Shown here piece by piece: positions 1 through 5,853 of a DNA stretch of 8,042 bases. The stretch is from Rhizobacter sp. GTDB taxonomy: Bacteria > Pseudomonadota > Gammaproteobacteria > Burkholderiales > Burkholderiaceae. Within the stretch, counting starts at the first letter, position 1. Each line of letters opens with the position of its first letter. The DNA is taken from contig JACMKW010000206.1 of the NCBI GenBank assembly GCA_014379885.1, forward strand, positions 1-8,042, written 5' to 3'. A program made the position numbers and the translations under genes. A model generated the notes under the pieces. It did no database searches. It had not been told where the DNA came from and saw only the letters and a program-made list of their open reading frames with translations.

Positions 1-119
1 ATGGCGGAGGTGTCCACGGCGCGGGGGGTGGGTGAGGGTGAAGTCGATGGGCCACCGCCACATGCCGTGAGGCTGATGGCGCCCAGCAGGCTGGCGAAGA
101 AGTGTGGAAGGAGATGCAT
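1..119 (-). CDS. N-terminal part of a lipoprotein (runs off the left edge)
   Basis: The ATG at 119 opens a frame that stays open to position 1, giving about 39 residues. The start reads like a type II signal peptide: a hydrophobic stretch at residues 6-19 (HFFASLLGAISLTA), then the lipobox LTAC with Cys20 as the predicted lipidation site. After the Cys comes GGG and a Ser/Pro/Thr-rich linker, as is common in lipoproteins tethered to a membrane. The n-region has histidines rather than lysine or arginine, which is weaker than usual. No clear Shine-Dalgarno sequence precedes the ATG. The AT-rich segment at 160-260 is the natural place for its promoter. The rest of the protein is outside the window, so no function can be given. 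The signal peptide and lipobox are seen directly; lipidation and export are inferred. Confidence 0.6.
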   Translation of the reverse strand, partial: MHLLPHFFASLLGAISLTACGGGPSTSPSPTPRAVDTSA

Positions 120-159
120 GGAGCCGCAGTGGAGAGGAGGCCCCCGCGTGGATGCCGAG

Positions 160-260
160 TAGTCGAAGTAGTTCAACTACTACATTTGTAATGCTGCTCC
201 GTATTTATTCCAATGCAGTCAATAAAACCAATGTAGTTTGAGTAACTAAAGTACATCGGT
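160..260. promoter_or_regulatory. AT-rich intergenic segment with inverted repeats, possible operators
   Basis: This stretch is much richer in A and T than the rest of the window and lies between the lipoprotein start (-) and the short + ORF. It contains a palindrome at 167-181 (arms AGTAGTT and AACTACT around one central base). A related looser repeat lies at 234-248 (TAGTT, five bases, AACTA), nested inside ATGTA (231-235) and TACAT (252-256). The shared half-site TAGTT/AACTA suggests binding by a dimeric regulator. On the minus strand, TTGGAA followed 17 bases later by TACAAA is a possible weak promoter for the lipoprotein. The palindromes are direct observations; the regulator and the promoter are guesses. 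Confidence 0.35.
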
Positions 261-457
261 TGTTCACGCAACACGACCGTGGCACCAAGCCGCGGCAGAG
301 GGGGCAGTATTCGACGCAGGGTGTGTCGGGTGGCATGGCCTACAAGTGCCGCTTCACCGATGCTGCCAGGGGCATAGACAGCTTCGCTGTGTTGGACCTG
401 CCGGGCAACGCGGCGCCGGGCAAGCTCGGCAACGATGGGCCTTACCTGAAGCCCTGA
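260..457 (+). CDS. Doubtful short ORF, hypothetical or gene remnant
   Basis: The frame is open from a TTG at 260 to the stop at 455-457 (65 codons); an internal ATG at 335 would give 40 residues. Third codon positions are GC-rich, which fits real coding sequence. A strong intrinsic terminator on the same strand begins 25 bases after the stop, so something on the + strand is probably transcribed up to here. Against it, there is no convincing ribosome binding site before either start, no hydrophobic segment and no recognised motif. The C-terminus contains AVLDLPGNAAPGKLGNDG, which I cannot assign to a family. It may be a small gene, the degraded tail of a larger one, or an untranslated transcript. 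Confidence 0.3.
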   Translation: MFTQHDRGTKPRQRGQYSTQGVSGGMAYKCRFTDAARGIDSFAVLDLPGNAAPGKLGNDGPYLKP

Positions 458-482
458 GTCGACTTTTTGGGGGTTGATTCAG

Positions 483-504
483 CCCGGCTCCGGCCGGGTT
501 TTTT
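483..504 (+). terminator. Intrinsic terminator on the + strand
   Basis: CCCGGC (483-488) and GCCGGG (493-498) form a perfect six-pair stem around the loop TCCG, followed at once by six T (499-504). This is a textbook Rho-independent terminator reading left to right. It would end transcription coming from the short ORF or from the AT-rich region. It has no T run on the minus strand, so it is not an obvious terminator for the minus-strand gene ending at 523. Confidence 0.8.
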
Positions 505-532
505 CATCTCAATCGCGCCATCTCAATCGCGC
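505..532. repeat. Perfect tandem duplication of 14 bp
   Basis: CATCTCAATCGCGC occurs twice without a gap, at 505-518 and 519-532. The second copy covers the last codons and the TGA stop of the minus-strand mini membrane protein. The duplication leaves its stop codon intact and places an identical 14-bp copy just downstream. Confidence 0.85.
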
Positions 533-789
533 GATGGGCGCAGCAGCAGCCCGTGGCCTTCGGCGGCCTGGCTGGCGGGTGGGTTCTTGTCGCTGGTGGC
601 GAGCTTGGCGTCTGGCGCGCTGCGTTTGCCGGTGACGATCACGCGTTCGAGCACGATCACTTCGTGGGTCATGCCTCGGGCCGTCATCGCTTCAGGGCGC
701 GGCTCGAAGAACAGCGCCGACAGCACCGCGGCGGTGCCGCCGATCAGCATGACGAAGGTCAAAACGGGGGCGAAGATACGGTCGAACAT
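523..789 (-). CDS. Mini membrane protein A with C-terminal VTGKR motif (paralogue of 1221-1397)
   Basis: This is an 88-residue protein with one hydrophobic segment at about residues 7-28. A short polar stretch follows, then the motif VIVLERVIVTGKR at 44-56 and a polar, low-complexity tail of about 30 residues. I chose the ATG at 789 because GGAG lies five bases upstream and because it aligns without gaps with the start of the paralogue at 1397. Over the first 58 residues the two share about 25 identities, including the whole TGKR end at the same position. R4 before the helix suggests N-in topology with the motif in the periplasm; this is inference. VTGKR after a V-rich stretch resembles the TonB-box region of TonB-dependent receptors, but no receptor domain follows. 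Function is unknown. The tail after the motif is absent from the paralogue. Confidence 0.7.
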   Translation of the reverse strand: MFDRIFAPVLTFVMLIGGTAAVLSALFFEPRPEAMTARGMTHEVIVLERVIVTGKRSAPDAKLATSDKNPPASQAAEGHGLLLRPSRD

Positions 790-826
790 GGTGGCTCCGT
801 GGTGTGAATCTGTGGTGTTGGGTGGG

Positions 827-856
827 ACTCTAGGCAGCGCGCCAGGCTCTGCCCAA
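827..856 (-). promoter_or_regulatory. Predicted promoter of mini membrane protein A
   Basis: On the minus strand, TTGGGC (851-856) and TAGAGT (827-832) are separated by 18 bases. The -10 lies 37 bases before the ATG at 789. The paralogue at 1397 has CTGGGC and TACAGT with the same 18-base spacer and the same 37-base distance. A conserved box with core GCAGTTCRTCGCAA lies immediately upstream of the -35 in both (857-878 here, 18 of 22 bases identical to 1465-1486). Conservation between the two copies is the main evidence. It could also mean a recent duplication rather than selection. Confidence 0.5.
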
Positions 857-897
857 CGGATTGCGACGAACTGCGGGAAGTGCGGCATGGGCTGCAA

Positions 898-1100
898 CCG
901 GGTTCCTGATGAGTGACAAAGCTCAGCTTCACCTCACATCCGTTCGGGTTGAGTCTGTCGAAGCCAGCGCAGTGCTGGGCGCACCCTCCCTTCGACAAGG
1001 CCGTTAGTCCTGAGCTCCGTCGAAGGGTCAGGGCGATCGGGAATACAGGCTCAGGGCGAACGGAGGTTGGCTGAGGCATGTCACTAATCAGAACCGGGTT
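898..1100. repeat. REPIN-like imperfect palindromic repeat element
   Basis: This fills most of the 431-base gap between the two mini membrane proteins. Its ends are imperfect inverted repeats: GGTTCCTGATGAGTGACA at 901-918 against TGTCACTAATCAGAACC at 1079-1095. The match continues inward with gaps through CTCAGC and CCGTTCG. Inside is a perfect nine-base inverted pair, CCCTTCGAC (988-996) and GTCGAAGGG (1019-1027). Part of it (CCTGAGCTCCGTCGAAGGG, 1009-1027) recurs at 5966-5983 with small changes. It encodes no convincing protein. The layout matches a REPIN or small non-autonomous mobile repeat of the kind scattered in beta-proteobacterial genomes. Confidence 0.6.
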
Positions 1101-1114
1101 TGATGCGCGCGCAT

Positions 1115-1146
1115 AAAAAAGGCGACAGGGCCTGCGCCGTGTCGCC
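1115..1146 (-). terminator. Intrinsic terminator of mini membrane protein B
   Basis: On the minus strand GGCGACA (1140-1146) pairs perfectly with TGTCGCC (1121-1127) around a GC-rich 12-base loop, followed by six T (1115-1120 as A on the + strand). It lies 75 bases after the stop of the gene at 1221-1397. It should end that transcript before the repeat element, separating the two paralogues into independent transcripts. Confidence 0.75.
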
Positions 1147-1220
1147 AACAGGAGAACTGGTCGAGGGCGGTGTCACCGGGGTCACCGGTTCGGCCGCCTG
1201 CGGCCAGCCATGTCAATCGT

Positions 1221-1397
1221 TCAGGAAGCGCGCTTGCCGGTGATGACTACCGCTTCCAACTGGATGACCGGGGTCTTGGTCATTTGCGCTTCAGCGGGCC
1301 GCGTGGCCGGCGAACCGAACATCGCCGAGACGATGGCCACATGGCCTGCGATCAGCACGGTGAAGGTCAGGGCGGGGGCGATGAAACGTTCGATCAT
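1221..1397 (-). CDS. Mini membrane protein B with C-terminal VTGKR-like motif
   Basis: This 58-residue protein is almost only a hydrophobic segment (about residues 6-28) plus a C-terminal motif VIQLEAVVITGKR at 44-56, ending two residues later. The start is the ATG at 1397, with GGAG six bases upstream; a TTG four codons earlier overlaps that GGAG and is less likely. It aligns without gaps to residues 1-58 of the gene at 523-789, sharing 25 positions, with the same motif at the same residue numbers. It lacks the 30-residue tail of that paralogue. It has its own promoter and terminator. A periplasmic C-terminus is inferred from the arginine near the N-terminus. I do not know the function. The TGKR-ending motif resembles a TonB box, which is only a resemblance. 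Confidence 0.7.
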   Translation of the reverse strand: MIERFIAPALTFTVLIAGHVAIVSAMFGSPATRPAEAQMTKTPVIQLEAVVITGKRAS

Positions 1398-1434
1398 GGT
1401 GGGCTCCAAGCGGTGGTGTGTTGCGTTGGAGTGA

Positions 1435-1464
1435 ACTGTAGGGAGGGGTCTGGGGCGTGCCCAG
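1435..1464 (-). promoter_or_regulatory. Predicted promoter of mini membrane protein B
   Basis: CTGGGC (1459-1464) and TACAGT (1435-1440) on the minus strand have an 18-base spacer, with 37 bases from the -10 to the ATG at 1397. Both distances equal those at the paralogous gene. The conserved upstream box occupies 1465-1486. Confidence 0.5.
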
Positions 1465-1581
1465 CGACTTGCGATGAACTGCAGGAGAGGCGGGATGAGC
1501 CGCTGCCGGGTGCGATGTGTCGCGTTGGGCCGCGCGTGCCACTGACCGGTCGGGATCGCATGCCTCTGTCATCCACACAGA

Positions 1582-2208
1582 TCAGAACGGCACATCACTC
1601 TCAAAACTCACCACATTGCCCAGCACAGGGTGAACAAGCGACACCCATCGCGCATGCAACAACAAGCGCGGTGCCCGAGCCAACACCACAGCAGGCGCAT
1701 ACAGCGCATCACCCAGGATCGGGTGCCCCAGCGCGAGCAAGTGAACACGCAACTGATGCGATCGCCCCGTGACAGGCTCCAACTCGACGCGGGTGCTTTC
1801 AGCCAAACGCTCCAGCACCCGATACCGCGTCACCGAAGGCTTGCCCTCCTCAAAGTCCACCTTTTGCAAAGGCCGGTTCGGCCAGTCGGTGATCAGCGGC
1901 AAATCGATCTCGCCAAGGTCGAGCGCCATCAGGCCAGCCACCACCGCCACATAACGTTTGCCCACCTCGCGCTGCGCAAACGCCTTGCTCAACTTCGTCT
2001 GCGCCGCCTTGCCGCGCGCAAACACCAGCAGCCCGGAGGTCGCCATGTCCAGCCGGTGCACCACCAGCGCGTCTGGCGCCAACGCCAGTACGCGCACCGC
2101 CATGCAGTCTTGCAAGTCAGCACCGCGGCCCGGTACCGACAACACGCCCGCCGGCTTGTTGACGACGAGCAGGCTGTCGTCCATGAAGACCAGATCGGGC
2201 GCGCTCAT
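1582..2208 (-). CDS. rluA: Dual-specificity rRNA/tRNA pseudouridine synthase RluA
   Basis: RluA isomerises uridine to pseudouridine in the cytoplasm; the E. coli enzyme acts on 23S rRNA U746 and on U32 of several tRNAs. The 208-residue product has the family's catalytic motif HRLDMATSG at 51-59, with Asp54 as the catalytic aspartate. It also has VNKPAGVLSVPG at 16-27, DLPLITDWPNRPLQKV at 102-117, GRSHQLRVH at 148-156 and LGHPILGDALY at 160-170. The DWPNRP segment and the short length separate RluA from RluC and RluD, and there is no S4 domain. The start at 2208 is chosen because the domain begins a few residues later; upstream codons show no family similarity and no strong Shine-Dalgarno sequence is visible. 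It lies 73 bases downstream of the cyclase gene on the same strand with no terminator between, so co-transcription is possible. No clear terminator follows it. Confidence 0.93.
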   Translation of the reverse strand: MSAPDLVFMDDSLLVVNKPAGVLSVPGRGADLQDCMAVRVLALAPDALVVHRLDMATSGLLVFARGKAAQTKLSKAFAQREVGKRYVAVVAGLMALDLGEIDLPLITDWPNRPLQKVDFEEGKPSVTRYRVLERLAESTRVELEPVTGRSHQLRVHLLALGHPILGDALYAPAVVLARAPRLLLHARWVSLVHPVLGNVVSFESDVPF

Positions 2209-2281
2209 CAGCGCAGGGAAAGGCGGAAGCGTCGCATGCACGCATGCTATCCAACAACGCGGCACGCGCCGTGGCGCAGGC

Positions 2282-3430
2282 TCAGGCGCGCAAGGCGGCC
2301 TTTTCGGGCAGGCCGGTTTCGGCGTCTGACTCGACACAGTCCCGCCCGTTGGTCTTGGCCCGGTACATGGCCTGGTCGGCGCGCTCGATCGCAGCTTCGA
2401 CTTTTTCTTGCGGGCCGATCTGTACCAGGCCGACCGAAAAGGTGATGCGCAGCTCCTGGGCGATGGTGCTGAAGTCGGTGCGCTTCAACTGGTCTCTTGC
2501 ACGCTGCAAGGCCACCTTGGCTTGCGCGATGCCAGTGTCGGGGAACGCCACGACAAACTCTTCGCCACCCCATCGGCCCAGCAGGTCGCTGGTGCGCAGG
2601 GCCTGCTGTGTGACCTCGGCAAAGCGGCGCAGCACGTCGTCGCCGGCCTGGTGGCCGAAGGTGTCGTTAACCACCTTGAAGAAGTCGATGTCGAGCAGGG
2701 CCAGGCACAGCGGTGAGCCGCTGCGTTCGTGTTGCGTCTGCTCAATGCTCATCAGCTCGGTGATGTGGCGCCGGTTGTGCACCTGCGTCAGGTCGTCTCG
2801 TGTGGCGAGTTGCCGCACTTTTTCCAGGGCCAGAGCGAGCTCGCCGCGCTGCGTGCGCAGGCCGTCGTTCATCTTGGTGACCAGCGCAGTCAGTCGCGCG
2901 ATCAGCACCACCACCAGGCAGGTGTACAGAAAGGAGATGAACTGTTGCCCGGCGGGGTAGCGCTCGGGCTGCCATTGATGGCAAAGGAGCATGGTCAGCG
3001 CCAGGCCGGCGAGGGAGCCCGCCACGATCTGCCACACGTGCTTGGTACTCAAACCGAACATGGCGTAGACGATGTGACTGGCCACGATGATGAGTGTGGC
3101 GCCCGCCAGCGGCCCGGCCAGCGCATAGGAAAACCACATGAAGACGATGCCGACCAGCAGTTGAGTGACGCCAAGGCTGCGATCGTGCGGCGGCCCCCAG
3201 CTGTGGCGAATGCCCGCATAGAGGAGGGCATTGACGCAGCACATGCAAAGCATCAGCCACCCTGCGGCGCGGGCCGGCGTATAGCCCCACCACACCTGCA
3301 GCCACATCAGGGCCGCGTAGAGCAGGTAGGTCACGACCGAGGTCAGCCACATGGCCAGGGCCCAGCGCCGCGCTGGCTCGCGTGTGAGCACGAGGTCAGC
3401 CAGATAAGTCAGAAATGGAGCGCGCAGCAT
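2282..3430 (-). CDS. Membrane-bound GGDEF diguanylate cyclase
   Basis: The product (382 residues) should make cyclic di-GMP from two GTP at the inner membrane. About six hydrophobic helices occupy residues 24-184 and form an integral membrane sensor of no family I can name. A helical linker (about 185-210) leads to the GGDEF domain, which starts at RDDLTQVHNRR (211-221). It contains the metal and nucleotide motif DIDFFKVVNDTFGHQAGD (247-264). The active-site signature is GGEEF (288-292). The inhibitory I-site RTSD (279-282) sits the standard five residues before it, so product feedback is likely. These residues are complete, so I expect an active enzyme. There is no EAL domain. The frame extends to 3679, but the ATG at 3430 is preferred because the first helix follows closely; an ATG at 3508 is possible. 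Neither has a clear ribosome binding site. The gene is divergent from the secreted lipase and upstream of rluA. Confidence 0.9.
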   Translation of the reverse strand: MLRAPFLTYLADLVLTREPARRWALAMWLTSVVTYLLYAALMWLQVWWGYTPARAAGWLMLCMCCVNALLYAGIRHSWGPPHDRSLGVTQLLVGIVFMWFSYALAGPLAGATLIIVASHIVYAMFGLSTKHVWQIVAGSLAGLALTMLLCHQWQPERYPAGQQFISFLYTCLVVVLIARLTALVTKMNDGLRTQRGELALALEKVRQLATRDDLTQVHNRRHITELMSIEQTQHERSGSPLCLALLDIDFFKVVNDTFGHQAGDDVLRRFAEVTQQALRTSDLLGRWGGEEFVVAFPDTGIAQAKVALQRARDQLKRTDFSTIAQELRITFSVGLVQIGPQEKVEAAIERADQAMYRAKTNGRDCVESDAETGLPEKAALRA

Positions 3431-3669
3431 CGGTGGATTTTCGGCAGGTTCGTGGCCGAACTTGACCCTTCGGCCGCTGAAACCGGGCCCGTGTGTGCAG
3501 CGCGTCATGGCGCGGGTGAGCCTCACGATCAGCCCGGGCGGAGGTTGCGCGCAGTTTTTCCAGTGGTGAATACCAACCCTGGTAGGTGCACCGTGCGGGC
3601 GGTATAACTTTTGTCCGCGCCCGCTGTTTTTGCCGCGCGCCCAGAACCAACACCGCCAGGAGACCTCGA
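3431..3669. promoter_or_regulatory. Divergent intergenic region between cyclase and lipase genes
   Basis: This 239-base region must carry promoters for both directions. For the + strand, TATAAC at 3603-3608 is a reasonable -10; the matching -35 position (3580-3585) is poor and overlaps the inverted repeat TACCA-ACCC-TGGTA (3571-3584). An operator or activator site there would make sense. A second palindrome, GTGAG-C-CTCAC, is at 3516-3526, and GTTCG-TGGC-CGAAC lies nearer the cyclase start. The lipase start has a very good ribosome binding site: AGGAG at 3658-3662, seven bases before the ATG. I could not identify a convincing promoter for the cyclase. Confidence 0.4.
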
Positions 3670-5853
3670 ATGAGCGCACTCACGCCACGCCTGCCCCATG
3701 ACCCAAGGCTTCATGCTTTTGCCGCCCGGCGCTGGCGAGCGTGGGCCGGTGCCTGCTTGCTGTCGCTGCCGGTGTGGGCGGGCGCGGCCGGCGTGCACGT
3801 GCGCTTCGACCTGTCGAGCCCGGCCACCAGCCCTTTCCCGAGTGACCGCTTCACCCAGGTCGACTGGACGCAAAAGACCTTCAAGCGCGTGCACCTGCCC
3901 AAGCCCGATTGCAAGGCGCAGCCCAGCGATTGCGCCGACATCGACGTGATCAACCAGCTCGATGGCTTCAACACCCAACCACGCATCACCATTCCCTTCA
4001 GCGGCGACATCGACCCCGCCAGCGTGACCAGCGACACCGTCTACCTCGTCAACCTGGGCGACACGCTCAGCGGCTGGGGCTTTGGCCAGCGCGTGGGCAT
4101 CAACCAGGTGGTGTGGGACGTTGCCACCAAGACGTTGGCGGTCGAGTCCGATGCCCAGCTGGCCGAACACTCGCGCTACGTGCTGGTGGTGACCAATGGC
4201 GTGCGCGACGCGTCGGGCCACCCGATTGAGGCCGGTGCCTTCGGCCGTTTCCGCAACGACTTCGGGCGTGGCCGTGACCGCGACGACGCCTCCTATGGCA
4301 AGTCACTGCTCGACGGGCAACACGTGAGCGGGGCTCCGCACCAGCGCATTGCCGCGCTCAGCCTGTTCACCACACAAAGCACCACGGCCGACCTGGAGAA
4401 GATCCGCGCCCAGATCAAGCGCACCCAACCCGCGCAAATCGACTTCAACATCGGCGCCTCGGCCGCAGGCCCGGTGCGCGCAGTGTTTGCACTCAACGCG
4501 CTCACGGGCATCCAGTTCAACCGCCAAACCGGCATCGCGCCGGTGTTCGCACCGTCCTTCCTCCCCACGCCGGCCCTCAACGTGGTGCCAGGAGCGGTGG
4601 CGCGTGTGGCCTACGGCAAGTTCCGTTCACCCGATTACCAGACCGCAGAAAAGTACATACCTGCCAGCCCCACGCTGCTGGGCCAGCCGCGGCCACAGGG
4701 CAGCAATGATTTGGTGGTGCAGATGTTCCTGCCGTCGTCGCCGATGCCGGCCGGGGGCTGGCCGGTGGCCATCTTCGGCCACGGCTTCACCGACAGCATG
4801 TATGGCGCGCCCTGGACGGTGGCGTCGGTGCTGGCCTCGCAAGGCATTGCCACCGTGGCCATCAACGTGGTGGGCCATGGCGGCGGGCCGCTGGGCACGC
4901 TGAACGTGCTGCCTGCTGCCGGGGCGCCGGTGGTGGTGCCCGCCGGGGGCCGTGGCTTCGACCAGGACGGCAACGGCAACATCGACGCCACCGAAGGCGT
5001 GAACGCTGCGGCGCCACGCGGCATCATCAGCAGCCGTGACGGCCTGCGCCAGACGGTGGTCGACCTGATGCAACTGGTGCGGCAGATCGAAGCCGGTGTC
5101 GATGTGGACGGCGACGGCACGGTCGACCTCAACGCCCAACGCATTTACTACGCGGGCCAGTCGTTTGGCGGCATCTACGGCAGCATCTTGCTTGGTGTGG
5201 AGCCGAACATCCGGGCCGGTGTGGTCAACGTGCCCGGCGGCTCCATCACCGAAGTAGCGCGCCTGGGCGTGTTCCGCCCGCTCACCGGGCAGTACCTCGC
5301 CACCCGTGTGCCTTCGCTCATCAACGTGGTGCGCCCGAGCGGCATTGTCTTCAACGAAAACGTGCCGCTGCGCAACCTGCCACCGCTCGTCAACACCGTG
5401 CCCGGAGCGTCGGCCATCCAGCAGGTGCTCGACCGAAATGAGTGGGTGCAGCAGGCCGGCAACCCGGTGGCGTACGCGAGTGCCATTCGCAAGCAGCCGC
5501 TGCGCGGCAATGCACCCAAGCCGGTGATCGTGCAGTTTGCCAAGGGCGACACCGTGGTGCCCAACCCGACCAGCAGCGCGATCGTGCGGGCAGGTGACTT
5601 GGCCGACCGTGTCACCTACTTCCGCAACGACCTGGCCTACGCCGCCAACAACGCGGTGGGCAAGGGGCCGCACACCTTTCTGACCAACATCGGCAGTGCA
5701 GCCGCCGCACCGTATGCGGTGGCCGCACAAACGCAGATCGCGCTGTTTTTTGCGACCAATGGCACGGTGGTGATCGACCCCGATGGTGCGGGGCCGTTCT
5801 TCGAGATGCCCATCACCTTGCCCTTGCCCGAAGCGCTGAATTTCATTCCTTGA
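3670..5853 (+). CDS. Secreted alpha/beta-hydrolase, bacterial virulence-factor-lipase-like
   Basis: This is a 727-residue exported lipase or esterase; the natural substrate is unknown. The ATG at 3670 has AGGAG seven bases upstream. An arginine-rich n-region is followed by a hydrophobic core (about 23-36) and a likely signal peptidase I site near AGA at 37-39. The N-terminal part (about 42-330) contains FPSDRFT and a beta-rich, Ig-like region (IDPASVTSDTVYLVNLGD), as in large extracellular lipases with a Lipase_bact_N domain. Cys81 and Cys88 are the only cysteines of the mature chain and probably form a disulphide. The catalytic half has FGHGFTDS (369-376, oxyanion region) and the nucleophile elbow GQSFG with Ser498. 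Candidate Asp627 is in KGDTVVPN and His668 is in KGPHTF. Between the oxyanion strand and the nucleophile are two calcium-type loops: DQDGNGNIDATE (431-442), a full EF-hand match, and DVDGDGTVDLNA (478-489), lacking the last acidic residue. No membrane anchor or autotransporter domain is seen. It could instead act on polyesters or phospholipids. Confidence 0.85.
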   Translation: MSALTPRLPHDPRLHAFAARRWRAWAGACLLSLPVWAGAAGVHVRFDLSSPATSPFPSDRFTQVDWTQKTFKRVHLPKPDCKAQPSDCADIDVINQLDGFNTQPRITIPFSGDIDPASVTSDTVYLVNLGDTLSGWGFGQRVGINQVVWDVATKTLAVESDAQLAEHSRYVLVVTNGVRDASGHPIEAGAFGRFRNDFGRGRDRDDASYGKSLLDGQHVSGAPHQRIAALSLFTTQSTTADLEKIRAQIKRTQPAQIDFNIGASAAGPVRAVFALNALTGIQFNRQTGIAPVFAPSFLPTPALNVVPGAVARVAYGKFRSPDYQTAEKYIPASPTLLGQPRPQGSNDLVVQMFLPSSPMPAGGWPVAIFGHGFTDSMYGAPWTVASVLASQGIATVAINVVGHGGGPLGTLNVLPAAGAPVVVPAGGRGFDQDGNGNIDATEGVNAAAPRGIISSRDGLRQTVVDLMQLVRQIEAGVDVDGDGTVDLNAQRIYYAGQSFGGIYGSILLGVEPNIRAGVVNVPGGSITEVARLGVFRPLTGQYLATRVPSLINVVRPSGIVFNENVPLRNLPPLVNTVPGASAIQQVLDRNEWVQQAGNPVAYASAIRKQPLRGNAPKPVIVQFAKGDTVVPNPTSSAIVRAGDLADRVTYFRNDLAYAANNAVGKGPHTFLTNIGSAAAAPYAVAAQTQIALFFATNGTVVIDPDGAGPFFEMPITLPLPEALNFIP

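Noticed and set aside
898..1100. CRISPR array or transposon
   Set aside because: The repeats are inverted and imperfect rather than evenly spaced direct repeats, and no transposase or cas gene is present.
759..1148. Minus-strand frame of 129 codons across the repeat element
   Set aside because: It runs through the palindromic repeat and the terminator and overlaps the promoter and start of mini protein A; composition is not protein-like.
1170..1772. Plus-strand frame of 200 codons
   Set aside because: It is antisense to mini protein B and the end of rluA; low-complexity His/Thr/Pro-rich translation with no ribosome binding site support.
1630..2445. Long + strand open frame opposite rluA
   Set aside because: It is antisense to a clear RluA with all motifs; the product is Arg/His/Gln-rich and typical of a shadow of GC-rich coding sequence.
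2244..2960. Open + strand frame of 238 codons
   Set aside because: It is antisense to the GGDEF domain, Ser/Arg/Cys-rich, and has no family features.
2729..3607. Plus-strand frame of 292 codons between the cyclase and the lipase
   Set aside because: It overlaps the cyclase antisense and has a Gln/His/Arg-rich composition with no motif; the cyclase explains the region.
3431..3679. Extension of the cyclase gene to 3679
   Set aside because: It would overlap the lipase start and ribosome binding site, and the added residues show no signal or helix.
4627..5730. Minus-strand open frame of 367 codons
   Set aside because: It lies inside the lipase gene on the opposite strand; the His/Arg/Val-rich product is an artefact of GC-biased codons.
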